Below, piece after piece: positions 12,919 through 23,800 of a stretch of 64,000 bases of DNA. The notes beneath the pieces were generated by a model, which saw nothing but the letters and a program-made list of their open reading frames with translations, ran no database searches and was not told the origin of the DNA. Every line of letters starts with the position of its first letter. Position 1 is the stretch's first letter. Made by a program: the position numbers and the translations under genes. The stretch comes from Flabesymbios commensalis (lineage: Eukaryota; Annelida; Polychaeta; Terebellida; Flabelligeridae): assembly GCA_964017125.1 (NCBI GenBank), contig OZ024916.1:1154107-1218106 (forward strand), read 5' to 3'.

Positions 12919-13068
12919 AAGAAAAAGCCCATTGAACTCCTGAACGATGCTCACCAGCAGAATGTCATACCGAAAAGGCTGATGAAGTTGGTGCCATCTA
13001 CATCAGCCTTTTTGTCATGATATTCTATTGGTGAACGTTCAGGAGTTCAATGGGCCTATTCTTTTTCA
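12919..13068. repeat. 150-bp foldback (MITE-like or hairpin RNA-like)
   Basis: CCCATTGAACTCCTGAAC at the left pairs with GTTCAGGAGTTCAATGGG at the right. The interior also pairs, with mismatches: AGCAGAATGTCAT against ATGATATTCT, and AAAAGGCTGATG against CATCAGCCTTTTT. The whole folds into one hairpin of about 65-nt arms. A foldback element is the simple reading; a hairpin-RNA precursor cannot be excluded from one copy. Confidence 0.6.
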
Positions 13069-13550
13069 TTGTCTAACAACAGGGCAATGCTATGTGATGG
13101 TGCACATGGGTTAAAAAACTAGGGTCATAGGGTCCGAACATCGAGGAATTCAGCTTATGAATAGTGTAAAAAATAAACTTAAAAATGAATATCTATTTTA
13201 CTCTATATTTATATCATTTTTCCCTTATAGAAAGCAAATAGCGAGGCCAAAAAATGGGCAAAAAGTGAACTGGGAATAATCCATAATTTCCATGACCCAT
13301 GTGCACCCTCCTGCGTTCACCCTCACAGTATCTCCTGCAGTGTACATCTATGCATGATTTTATAGAGTCACAGCTTGGCTGTGAGCCTGTGATACTTTAA
13401 TCCTTAGAGCGTTGAAATGTTTTTGTATAAACTATGGAGACTAGAGGGTTATGTCAAATTGAAATCATCGTAAATGTCTTATTTAGCTCTTGAGGCTTCA
13501 TTTGAATACCTATGTAATGCGTCTACAGCCATTAGAAATATTTTACTCTT

Positions 13551-13633
13551 TCAGTGCAGGGATCGACTTTAGTTGTCAGAATCTGACGTTTTGACGTCAG
13601 ATTCTGGAGTCTTAAGTCGATCCCCGCATTGTA
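13551..13633. repeat. GACGTC hairpin element
   Basis: The arms read from CAGTGCAGGGATCGACTTTA to its complement, with CAGAATCTGACG pairing with CGTCAGATTCTG at the centre. It is flanked by a conserved arm holding CCATTAGAAATATTTT. The family recurs at 14,269, 24,855, 38,070 (twice), 42,595 and 63,626. Confidence 0.7.
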
Positions 13634-14268
13634 AAATTCTAAAAAAGTCCTTGAATTTTGTGATGGGTGAGATATATGATTTAATATGTGACCCACCTGC
13701 ACAAAATCAGTCGCATTGCACACTTTTCATTAAAAAAAATAATGCAGTAATGAGCAGTGTTTATTCTAGGATTCAGAAGGGGCATGGCGCTATCGATCAT
13801 TGGGGGCGCCTTATCATGCCCGCCGGGCACTCAGTTGACTCGGTTGGGCATCTCCAACACCCCCCCCCCTCCCCAATTAAGGGTACAAACAGAATCAGTT
13901 AGGTATGTAGACATCGCCAGTTATTACCACTATGTACGCAAGCCGTTATCAGGTATTGCGTCATAGGTGTGAACGCGAGACATCAGTGATCGGGATGTTT
14001 TCCACTGTGACAATGGTCTGGGTGGATTAAATATGACGTAACAATAGTTCAATGAGGCACTTTACTGTCTGAATAATAGAAGGGCAACATGGCGCACCTG
14101 AAGGGCAACATGGCGCACATGAAGGGCAACATGGCGCCCACAAAAGGCAACATGGCGCTGCGCCATGTTTGAAATGGCTAGATGAAACACTGATGAGTAA
14201 TGTAAAAGAAAACAAATGGGCTGTTCATGATCAATATAACTTTGGAAAATGTGAGATGCGACTGATTA

Positions 14269-14367
14269 ACTCTTACAGTGCCGGGACCGTCTTTAGACGT
14301 TAGAATCTGACGTCTATAGACGTCAGATTCTGACATCTAAAGACAGTTCCCACACTGAAAGAATAAA
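14269..14367. repeat. GACGTC hairpin element
   Basis: A second copy of the family, with AGAATCTGACGTCTATAGAC at the dyad. It begins after CTCTTACAGTGCCGGGACCG and ends with the complementary CACACTGAAAGAAT. The flanks on the right carry the shared ATGATGATTTC word seen next to the other copies. Confidence 0.7.
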
Positions 14368-16384
14368 AAAAATTATAAGGCTGTAGACACATAACATAGG
14401 TATTTATATGAAGTGGAAGGAGCTACCTGAGACAATTATGATGATTTCTAATTAGTCTAGACAAATATTTCCAGGTTGTAAGAGTTTAAAATCCTTAAAA
14501 AGTCCATGAATTTTGCCATAGGCACAGTGTACGAGTCCTGTCCAGACCTGTATCAAATGAATGTCCTGTTTTGTACCTAATTTCATCAAGAAATGTGAGC
14601 ATGGCATAAATACTGTAATATATGTGGTACTCTTATGATAATAATGCCATTTGTATCACTTCCTTTGATGCTTTATCCCGAGCACAGTGTGTCATATTAT
14701 ACTATAGTTGCCATATTATTTTAGTGTATAGTTACAAAACTAGTTGATTGTTGAAGCTGTTTAGTTAATGTTTGGTTAGTTTGTGAACTGTACATTCTTT
14801 ATCTCATCATTATTCCTTAGTACATCATTCCTTAATATTATGACTTTTATTAAGAGCTTCTCTTCCCCCACCTCGGTCCATGATATTGTATCGGACAATA
14901 TACTAAATCTTTATTTACTTTAATGTCGTGTCGCACAAATTATAATTGTGAGACGTTGTACAATGTTGGTTCAATGTTAGTCCAGTGTTGTAGTTAGTGG
15001 GCCAACATTGAAACAACATTGATTCAATATCTCGTGTTTGGGTATATTAATCTTGTGCTGTACCATTTTATCATCTTATTGAATTTTTTCACACTGTGTT
15101 ACTGAATTTTATGAAGGTCATTATCCTGATAATATTTGTGAATATATATAAATAATTTATACTGCTAAACATTCTTAGTTGTCATTTTTTACAATTTAGA
15201 TGACATTTTCATCATTAGGTGCTAATTTTATAATGTGTATGATTTACCATCATATTGCTATGTTTTTCTTTTTCATAGCATTTATTTTAATAGTCTTTAC
15301 TGTTATTTGGTGTTTTTTTAAATTTTTGATATAAAATGTGTATGATTTTCTTATGGGGTACATCTAGCAAAATATTTATAAAACTGATTTTTATAATAAC
15401 TTGTGACAATGAGATCCTATTGTATTATTGGCCAAATGTTCTTATAGTATTAATAATTGATTACACCAAAGATATTCTGATCAAAAATATAAAAATGCAA
15501 GAGATAATTATTGGTGTTTTCCAATAAAACCTTATTGTTTTAATCATGTTACACCCATCAATTGATCAGTTACGCACCACTGTCTATTATGAATACACTT
15601 CGATAAGAATATCACAAACAGGGTACCAACTACAACTACAATTTTTAATTACAATTATAATTTACCAGAAATAATATTTAATTCATGTTCGCAGAGAGGA
15701 AAGTGTATCTGTTAGTCTAATGCACACAATTTACTTAACTTAAATTGGATTTTTTTCACATTGAGACACATGCACTGTTTTGTGATCATATATTTTCTAC
15801 TGAAAAGTACATGTGCAATAAAATAATTTTAATTACCTTCTGATGCCTTTCTTTATTATCATGATTATGGGGTGCTGTCTACTGATTTTAGCTTTCTCAC
15901 CAAGTTAATTTTACCTTCATTATGGGGTGTAATCTGGTGTTGCAGGATTTCCCTCCGTGTTAAGATATTCAATTTAAATTTTCAGTCACTTGAAGTTGTG
16001 TCTCGCTGCCGCGATACACAACTTCAAGTGACAGAAAATGTATGTTATTTGTGAAATATTAGTCCCAATATATATCAGTGTTATAAGATTGAAGGCTTAT
16101 TTTACTGTGAACAGCTCGTTAGCAGGGGTCATACAGGTGCTAATAAACACATCAGTGCTCTAAGGGTTAACTCTTTCAGCGCGGGAGACGACTTTGTCTA
16201 TGCTGAGATCTAAAATCGATCCGCACTAAAAGAGTAAACTATTAACGTGTGACCCATATTATATACATGTATTCAAATGAAGCAGAAAGAGCTAACTAAG
16301 ACATTTATGATGAAATCAAATTGTAAAAAAAACTTTGGGCCCTTGGTTTATACAAAATATTTCATCTTGTATAGTCGCTTCTTC

Positions 16385-16780
16385 AGTGGCCAAGATCACC
16401 TTTGTAGTGGCTGAGATAACTTTTAAAGTGGCTATGAACAGTTCTTGAGTGATCAAGATCAATGTTGTAGTGGCTTAGATAATTTACAAAGTGGCTGTGA
16501 TCACTTCTTCATTGGCTAAGATCACTTTTGTAGTGGCTGAGATAACTTTAATGTGGTCGTAATCACTTTTTCAGTGGTCAAGTTCACTTTGTAGTGGTTT
16601 AGATAATTTTTAAAGTGGCTGTGATAACTTCTTCAGTGATCAAGATGGCTTTTATAGTGGCTGAGATAACTTTTAAAGTTGCTGTGATCACTTCTTCAGT
16701 GGTCAAGATAACTTTTTTAGTTGCTGAGAAAACTTTTCTAGTGGCTGAGATCAGTTCTTAAGTGGTCAAGATCACTTTTG
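16385..16780 (+). repeat. 21-bp minisatellite with 62-63-bp higher-order unit
   Basis: The monomers are variants of AGTGGCTGAGATAACTTTTA, and triplets alternate between words ending GATCACTTCTTC, GATCACTTTTGT and GATAACTTTTAA, giving a composite period near 63 bp. About 19 monomers are visible with substantial divergence. There is no coding potential of note. Confidence 0.8.
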
Positions 16781-16799
16781 AAGAATGGCCCCAGAGAAT

Positions 16800-19330
16800 G
16801 TTAAAGTGATAACACTAGCGCGGAGTCCTGCTGGTATTCACTAAAAAAACATTGAAAATTCTTCAAATGAAGGGATAAAATACACACTTGGAGCTTTGTT
16901 GTACATTTCGTATTTAACAGAAATAAAATATTATGTATCCACGTTAAAGACCATGATAGTAGCTTTCAACTGGTATCAAGAATGCTGGTACATTTTTGTA
17001 GCTGGGCGTCAGCCCAGGTACATTATTATCAGGATCTAGTCTCTGAATTTGGGACAAAAAGTGACGTCATTTCATTCATAAAACTGATAGATGGTTGAAT
17101 TCCATTCATAAATCTGACCATTGGCCTTAGTTTCGGGGACCCTATCAATAGATACATATCCGCATGGGCTTCTTATATCAGTTTGATACAAAACAAGACT
17201 GTTCAATGTTGACGGTCCCTTAACTACTGGTAGTAGGTTTGTACTCAAGTCTGTCCAAACAGAAATGTTATTGGCTGATCAGCAATGGCCCTTGCCCAGC
17301 ATAATCAATCAGCTATGTTGTGATTGGGCGCAACTTATGCAAATTACAGGGCCCGGCAACAAGCATTATTCTGGGGAGAAGGGTTTGTATCCTGATCAGT
17401 GATTAGCCAGCGATGACATCATTTAAAAGTGACACAATAGCTGACATCTATCTCCAAATATGGTATGCCCGATAGGTCTCAAGGATTTCTCCTCCATACT
17501 GCATGCTGATTGGTCATCATTTATAAAACATGTCTGACCTTAAAAGCTGACCTAACCACTGGGGTAAGAATTATCTGTACATAGGGGCCAACAACAGGTC
17601 ACCCCACTGCAGATGAAATGAGGGAGGGGTGGTATTCAATTACCATTAATATCGTTATCTCGTATTGTATACAACTTATTTACAATGTATTATGTAGGCC
17701 TACGCAAGAAAATTGGGAAACAAGGTGTGGATATGTCTATGAGGAGACAATCAGACCCAAAGATCATGCTGATCAGCTGTGGTGTGTAGTGCCTATACCC
17801 CAGTCTACGACGCTGGACCAACGTTAAACCAATATTGATTCACTGTCTTGTATATGCTGGGTCATATTCACTCTGCCATGTAATTTGCGACACCCAACGC
17901 TCGGTGTGAATTGAGACTGGACTGGTGCAGATGATGCTGGGTAGACTATAGGCTAATGTGTGTCGAGACCAGATGAACAACATTGATTACAGGTGCTTAG
18001 CAGACCCAAAGCGATTTAATGTTGGCTTAACGTCTGCGACATCGGACCAATATTGTATCGACATTGGGTCAACGCATCCAATACAACACAACGTAGCAAA
18101 AAAAATTGCAACTGGAGGTTGTGGACAGACCTCGGATTGTCACTGTTGGTGTGGGCTCTTCCAGGGCTACAACGTGGCTCATCCCTGTGGGGGATGGTGT
18201 TGACCTACTAACGTTACTAATGCACAAAGTCTCAACGTCTGTCCGTGTAGGCTACTGGCAGACTCAATTCAGCGCCACATGGTTACCCCTGCATCACATT
18301 CAATTGGAGTAGGCCAGCCTATCAAGCTGGAAAGGGGAAGGCCTATCAAGCTGGAAAGGGGAAAGAGTCTGGTTAACATACTAAGCCATCTAAGGGGCGT
18401 ACCATTTGATATCTGGGGGGGGGGGTTCTAGAAAAAAAAAGTTTGTTGAAAATGTGGTCAGAAAAAAAAGTTTGTTGTCGAAATCGATGAAAAATATGTT
18501 GACCAGAAAAACCACCAAATGGTAACGTACATAATAGGAAAGGCATACGACAAAAATATATATATCAGTTCTGCAACGAAAATTAAATAAAATTGTCGGA
18601 CGTTCATCACAAAAAAAATGTTTTCTTGCGGAGGTAAAAAAAAAGGTTGCAACCAACAAAAAATCTAGCCGCCCCCCATATATTTAATGGTGCGTTCCTG
18701 ACTCCTGAAAGGCTGAATTATGTCACTGTGTTTTCTGTCAAAGCAGTGTTACCATGGAAGTTGCAACTAGGACTTGAAATTCAAGTACAATGCAGACTGC
18801 CTAATACCCTTTATAACATTGTCATATAGCCTAATTATGTTTATTATAGGCCTACTGTAGGCCCCTATATATGTCATCTTCACTCTGCCATGTGATTTGC
18901 GGCACACGTTGAGCTACACTCGGCATGAATTGAGACTGTATATGGGTCATATCGCCTGGAAATGTACAATTGTCCATTAATGTGGTTGTAAGTATTATAC
19001 TGGCTTTAACTTCACTGATGAGTAATATATTTCTTATTCAAACACCTATAACTGTATTCGATAGATATCTAGCTTGATGAAAATGCATAGGCTTCACTGT
19101 GTTTCACGACTCGTTGGTGCTTATTTTCAGTCGGACAGTGTCATATTTGGGTCCAAATAACTCCCTTTAGACGACACTTCAAAAGTTTTTAACAAATATT
19201 CAGGCTTGATATATAATATTTTTGTTACTTTCCTTAGTTGCTACATAAATAAGGTATTCAAAAAATAAATAAAAACTGCACAAAACATATTTTGGGATGG
19301 CACCCGGATGTATACCACCTTAGAAAATTT
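16800..19330. other. Gene-free repeat interval
   Basis: No exon is supported. It contains a repeat shared with 60-130 (around 17,050), CCCAGC-family fragments (17,800-17,850, 17,990-18,080), a short direct duplication at 18,312-18,366 in which AAGCTGGAAAGGGGAA occurs twice, and an inverted-repeat element at 18,393-18,699. Confidence 0.5.
18393..18699. mobile_element. MITE with GGTACGCCCC-type TIR and poly-G subterminus
   Basis: The left end AGGGGCGTACCATTTGATAT and the complement of the right end, AGGAACGCACCATTAAATAT, are imperfect inverted repeats, each followed by a G run. The interior has repeated AAAAAAGTTTGTTG words. Relatives: 41,318-41,625 and a partial copy at about 56,155-56,370. 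No protein is encoded; the superfamily is unknown. Confidence 0.65.
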
Positions 19331-19336
19331 GTTTGT

Positions 19337-20334
19337 GATGTGCCTAACAAATACATTATGGTGTATACTGCGATAAAGAAATAACATAAGAGGTAAGTTG
19401 TGCCTTCCCAATAATAAAACTTCGGGTGTTTATTAAAAATGATCAACAGAAAATGACAGTGAATCATAGTCTCTATGCCAGCGACTCCTATTAGATATTA
19501 TATTAGGAAATAGTTAGGCACATCATACCTGTTTTCCACCAAATCATGATGTGCCTAACATAACAGTGCGTCTATGCTGCACACACCAGCAGAATGTTCA
19601 TGTTTAATATCATGACATGATGTGCCTACCTTTTTCTGTAGGCTGTATATATTACCATGATTGTCAAAAATACATTGACTCTTGATATATTTAAATGTGT
19701 TTTTCTGCCATTTTCATAGATCAAACTGCCCTAAATATGTTTTGTATTATCCCATTATTGTGAGAATATGTATATATTTAACGCAGATCACTTTTCTGTT
19801 AGGCATGAAATCATGAAATTAATAATTTGGGAAACAAATCATTGTTTGTAATACAATTAGTGAGGGTCAAAGTAAACACGATGATGTCACATATTTTATG
19901 TGAGTTGTTAAATATCATTGCAGAAGTAGAGAATGAACTTAGAACATGTATTTTCTACGTTGTTCTTAAAATTTAGCTATAAGGTGATGTGCCTAACTAT
20001 TTGTTAGGCACATCACCGCCAAATATTTTTAACGAAATTAATGACACGTATACATTTATACAATCAGATTAATTTGTATAAACGGTTTGTGTTGTCCATA
20101 TGAATAGTTTAAATATTTTTTTCTAAAGTAATCCCTATTAATTTGGTGTACGCTATTGAGATTTGAGTTAGGCACATCACTTCAATGTGAAACTTTGATG
20201 GAGTAGAACATTTCTCTTGAAAGTTTGTCAAAATGTGCATATTAAATCTGCCTGTGGATACCAGCGTGATTTTTAATGATATTTTAAAGTTCAATTTTAG
20301 ACAATTTTTCTGCTGATTGTATGATGTGCCTAAC
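19337..20334. repeat. Cluster of GATGTGCCTAAC on both strands
   Basis: The 12-mer GATGTGCCTAAC occurs at 19,337, 19,548, 19,986 and 20,323 on the plus strand and as GTTAGGCACATC at 19,513, 20,003 and 20,167; 19,619 has one mismatch. The plus and minus copies at 19,986-20,014 form a hairpin with a 5-base loop. The DNA between the words is AT-rich and not itself repeated, so this is not a tandem array. Subterminal transposase-binding repeats of a non-autonomous DNA transposon are one explanation. The ends of such an element were not identified. Confidence 0.75.
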
Positions 20335-20957
20335 TTTTATTACTTGTTGATCATTTGTAGTGGTAAGACTAATATAACGCAGTAAAATGTCTTTCGTTGG
20401 TTCAACTTATCTGGTAAAGTATTAATGACGTAAAACGGCTGATATTATTAGTCATAAACCTCAGTTTCACATGCCCATGTGAGTGCTCAGTGTTGCGAAG
20501 TACAAAAAGAATATTGATTTCAACTTTTCCCAACATATACAAATACATTTTTTTGGTGTATATTACTCATATAAATCGTGTTAAAGTTATCTAAATCTTC
20601 GTTATTCATACGCCAAGTTTAGACTGTATATATTTTAGTTTTTAAAACCATTAGTTTTGCTACTTGAAACATATGTGGTGATATCCACCCTGTTTAAGCT
20701 TAGGTCCATTTTTTACATGAAAATTACTTTTTTAGGATAATCAATATCTGTGTCTATAGATCACGTAATACTCGATTTCCCTATAATTTTTGTGATATCG
20801 TACACCTGTGCTATCACTTTATCACTTACGTATAAGGGTTTGCTTCAAATACACCCCACACAAAAACTATGAATAATATCAGATATGAGGTCAGTCAGGG
20901 TGTCTCAATGTGCCCAAAAACTGTCTCAAGGTGCCCCGAGTCTATCTCAGTGAAGTA

Positions 20958-23795
20958 CAGTGGCGTATCCAGAAATAAATTAAGGGGGGTGCTCAGAATT
21001 CAAAGAAACCATTCACCAGCAATGACCTCCGCAAAATAAAAATAAAAATAAACATCAAAAAATGCGATTTGCTGTAAAACAAAGATATGAAATATTGGCT
21101 GAAATGTCAGTTTTAACTCAATGACAGATTAATCTAGCCTACTCTAGTCCAACTATTTAAGCTAACACAACCACACAATGGGAAAAAACCGTAAACATGA
21201 TCATAAGCTCATTTAATAGCGAGTGCGAACTACTAGGCATATTAAATAAGCCAGATAAAAATAAACAGCTGTCGATCCAATGTTGCGTTAATGTTTGGCC
21301 AGCGTAGCAGACGGTGGAGCAACAATAATATTAATCAAACGTTGGGTCACCCTCATTGTGATAATAATTATGCAACCTTTACGGCCTAATTATGCAAGAA
21401 TCATCTACAAAAAATGATAACATGTCATTGAAAAAAACTGTGGACCATTAAAATGCTTACAGCGTTTACTAATGATCACTTAAAATTCCTGAGATATTTA
21501 TTTCACCCTTATTAGTTTGCCACCCTCCCCTATGGCAGAATATTTTTTAATGCAAATTTTATATTCCAGTTCACCATCAGTTAGGCCTATATCAGATATT
21601 TGTGGTAGTATTGGTTGTAGTTCCACATTTTTAAAACAACTTTACTGCCAATTTTCAATTCTTATTCTTGATTTCGTCTCTGATAAAAAAAAACTGTTGA
21701 GTCCCAGCTGTAAATACGAAAAATACGAAAAAATACGAAAAATTCAAATAGGTCCTAAAACAATTAAATTTTGGAAATTGAAAGAGCGACCCTTTTTTTC
21801 ATCCATTTGTTCTCAAGACTGAGTCTCGGAGATGATATCTCTCAAGAAATAAATTCGCCATCACCCAGGTGAAAGAATCATGGTAATTGAGGAATAATCT
21901 TTATCCCGTGGTCCTTATTATTTAATTTTGTGCAACGCCAAGTAAAGTGCTTGAGAGGGCAGCACGCCCAACTCTAAGCCGTTGTCCGTTTCAAGCGATC
22001 CCCATAGCCTACTGTGGATTGTGCTTGTGGTCTGTTATAATTATCATAGGGTAGGATAGTCTATGATAATTACTATCAATCTTAGCAAATCCACTTTGGA
22101 ACAACGTTGTTTCAAGGTATTCTATGATATTTATCATGAATCTTAGCATATTTATTCTCCATAACGTTGTTTCAAGTTTTGCTCAACGTTTCAATTATTG
22201 GCCAAGACTAGCACAAAGTTGATATATTTTACTGTTTCTTTAAAAAAAAAAATGGTACATTATCATTATTATAAAATGGGTCTTTTTATGAACATGTTAT
22301 TAACTTTGGTTGACGGGAACAGGTCGAGACGACCTCTACAATGCCTGTCAACCATATTAGTGAATTAAAATTATATAATAAAATAATATGACAGTATAAT
22401 ATAAAACCATCATGTAAGGCAGCATCATATCCAGTGTTTAAAATAGCAATGCTTCTGTGTACATGCTATTTAAAAATGTACATACATAGTATAGATTATA
22501 AATTTTGCGATATGTACACATAAAAAAATAAAATAACCAACAATTGTCTGTCATCTGTTTCCCGCACCAAAACCAGAGATAAAATAGCTACACTGTGCTC
22601 TACACATTGTAGCAAAAAAGAAACCTAATTAAAACCTCTAAATCCTTTAGTTGTTTATTATATAAAAGGACAGACAACTAGGGTTTGTGTAAAAGAAAAA
22701 TAGTAAAAACTAATGACACTCTTAATTTTAACATGGGCCTACATACATTCCTAAATAAAAGTAATACTATAAACCTAGAATGCATCTACTGACTGGAGGA
22801 AAAACAATCTCAAACTCAAGGAGTAAATCAGTTGATTAGAGATCTTTGAAATTCAGCGTAAGGACTCACCTCGTCTGGAAACAAAGGCGACTGAAAAATC
22901 ACTAAACCTAAAAATAAAACAGAAAAGAACAAATAATAATTTTGAGGGGAATAGCCATCCAGACCATGTGGTAATACTCTAAGTCAGATTATGACAAGCC
23001 TGATCATGTAGAGTAATGTCGGTCTGCTCCGAACAGTATCAGAGACTGTCTCCGGCCTGAATTCGAGCCAGGCAGACAACACAATGCAACATTCGCAGAT
23101 TATCGTTCATAGATCGATCACTTAAGGTGCCATTTGTGCTAGATGTATAGATATATACTCAATACACTAGTATAAGTTAGGCGGGGCGGTTCGTCAGCTG
23201 CCAACACATGAGTATTGACAACGGAGCCCTCCGTCCCTAGTCATGCGTGGCTGGTGACAGCTCAAATAGCCGTCTCACAGCTGATTCAAATTGCACAGGT
23301 AGTTTGAGACACAAAATATTCCGCTATATTCGACAATTTACACAAGCACAAGTCAGGCTCCAGGTACATTGATGATTCACATCAAATAAGTTTACCATGG
23401 TGAGATATAATTCATTGAGGTTCTTCTTAAGAATCTGCAAGCTGCTAGCATCTCGGATAAAAAAAGGTAAAGTGTTCCATAAGCGAGCAGTGCGATAAAA
23501 ATAAGTACATTGGAACTGAACAGTCTTGCACAAAGGTAATTTGAATAGAACACCCTGTTTTGCCCAGTTCATTGTCTAATCTGAGTCTTTAATCTGTTAA
23601 TGGCGCCAATGATGCATCCCAGACACCAGCCCTTTAAATGGGAAGGGGTATATATTTAGGTGTGGAGGGGGCTGGAACCAACATGTCGGACACTGGTGGA
23701 TTAATTGTATATAAAATTATTGGTTGGAAAATAACCACTATGGAAATTAAGGGGGGTGCTCGAGCACACCGAGCACCCCTATGGATACGCCCCTG
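20958..23795 (-). mobile_element. Non-autonomous DNA transposon, 5-bp TSD (hAT-like), copy B, with LINE tail inside
   Basis: On the minus strand it begins CAGGGGCGTATCCA and ends CTGGATACGCCACTG, matching copy A at 1,225-2,935. The flanks are AAGTA at 20,953-20,957 and 23,796-23,800, a 5-bp target-site duplication. It is about 1.1 kb longer than copy A because the interval 22,250-23,575 holds a LINE 3' end that copy A lacks. In copy A the corresponding place has a different stretch of about 160 bp. Confidence 0.75.
22250..23575 (-). mobile_element. 5'-truncated LINE 3' end (CR1/L2-like)
   Basis: The minus-strand frame 23,572-23,324 encodes TYFYRTARLWNTLPFFIRDA, followed by SSLQILKKNLNELY and the ending CTWSLTCACVNC. 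The pattern R..RLWN.LP...R.A.S...FK..L is the usual extreme C-terminus of CR1/L2/Jockey-group LINE polyproteins, and the closing C.W...C.C..C pattern also occurs in such LINEs. About 1.05 kb of 3' untranslated sequence follows, ending near 22,250 in ATAATAATGATAATG, a microsatellite-like 3' end usual for CR1/L2 relatives. Endonuclease and reverse transcriptase domains are absent. Confidence 0.6.
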
Positions 23796-23800
23796 AAGTA

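Larger units (their letters stand above)
12205..16384. other. Gene-free repeat interval downstream of reductase copy 1
   Basis: No exon is supportable. It holds a 72-bp palindrome (12,457-12,528), a 150-bp foldback (12,919-13,068), two GACGTC hairpins (13,551-13,633 and 14,269-14,367), a four-unit GGGCAACATGGCGC minisatellite (14,080-14,165), a short CCCAGC-family fragment near 14,960-15,040 and a TTGAAGTTGT hairpin at about 15,985-16,035. The remainder is AT-rich sequence without visible structure. Confidence 0.55.
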
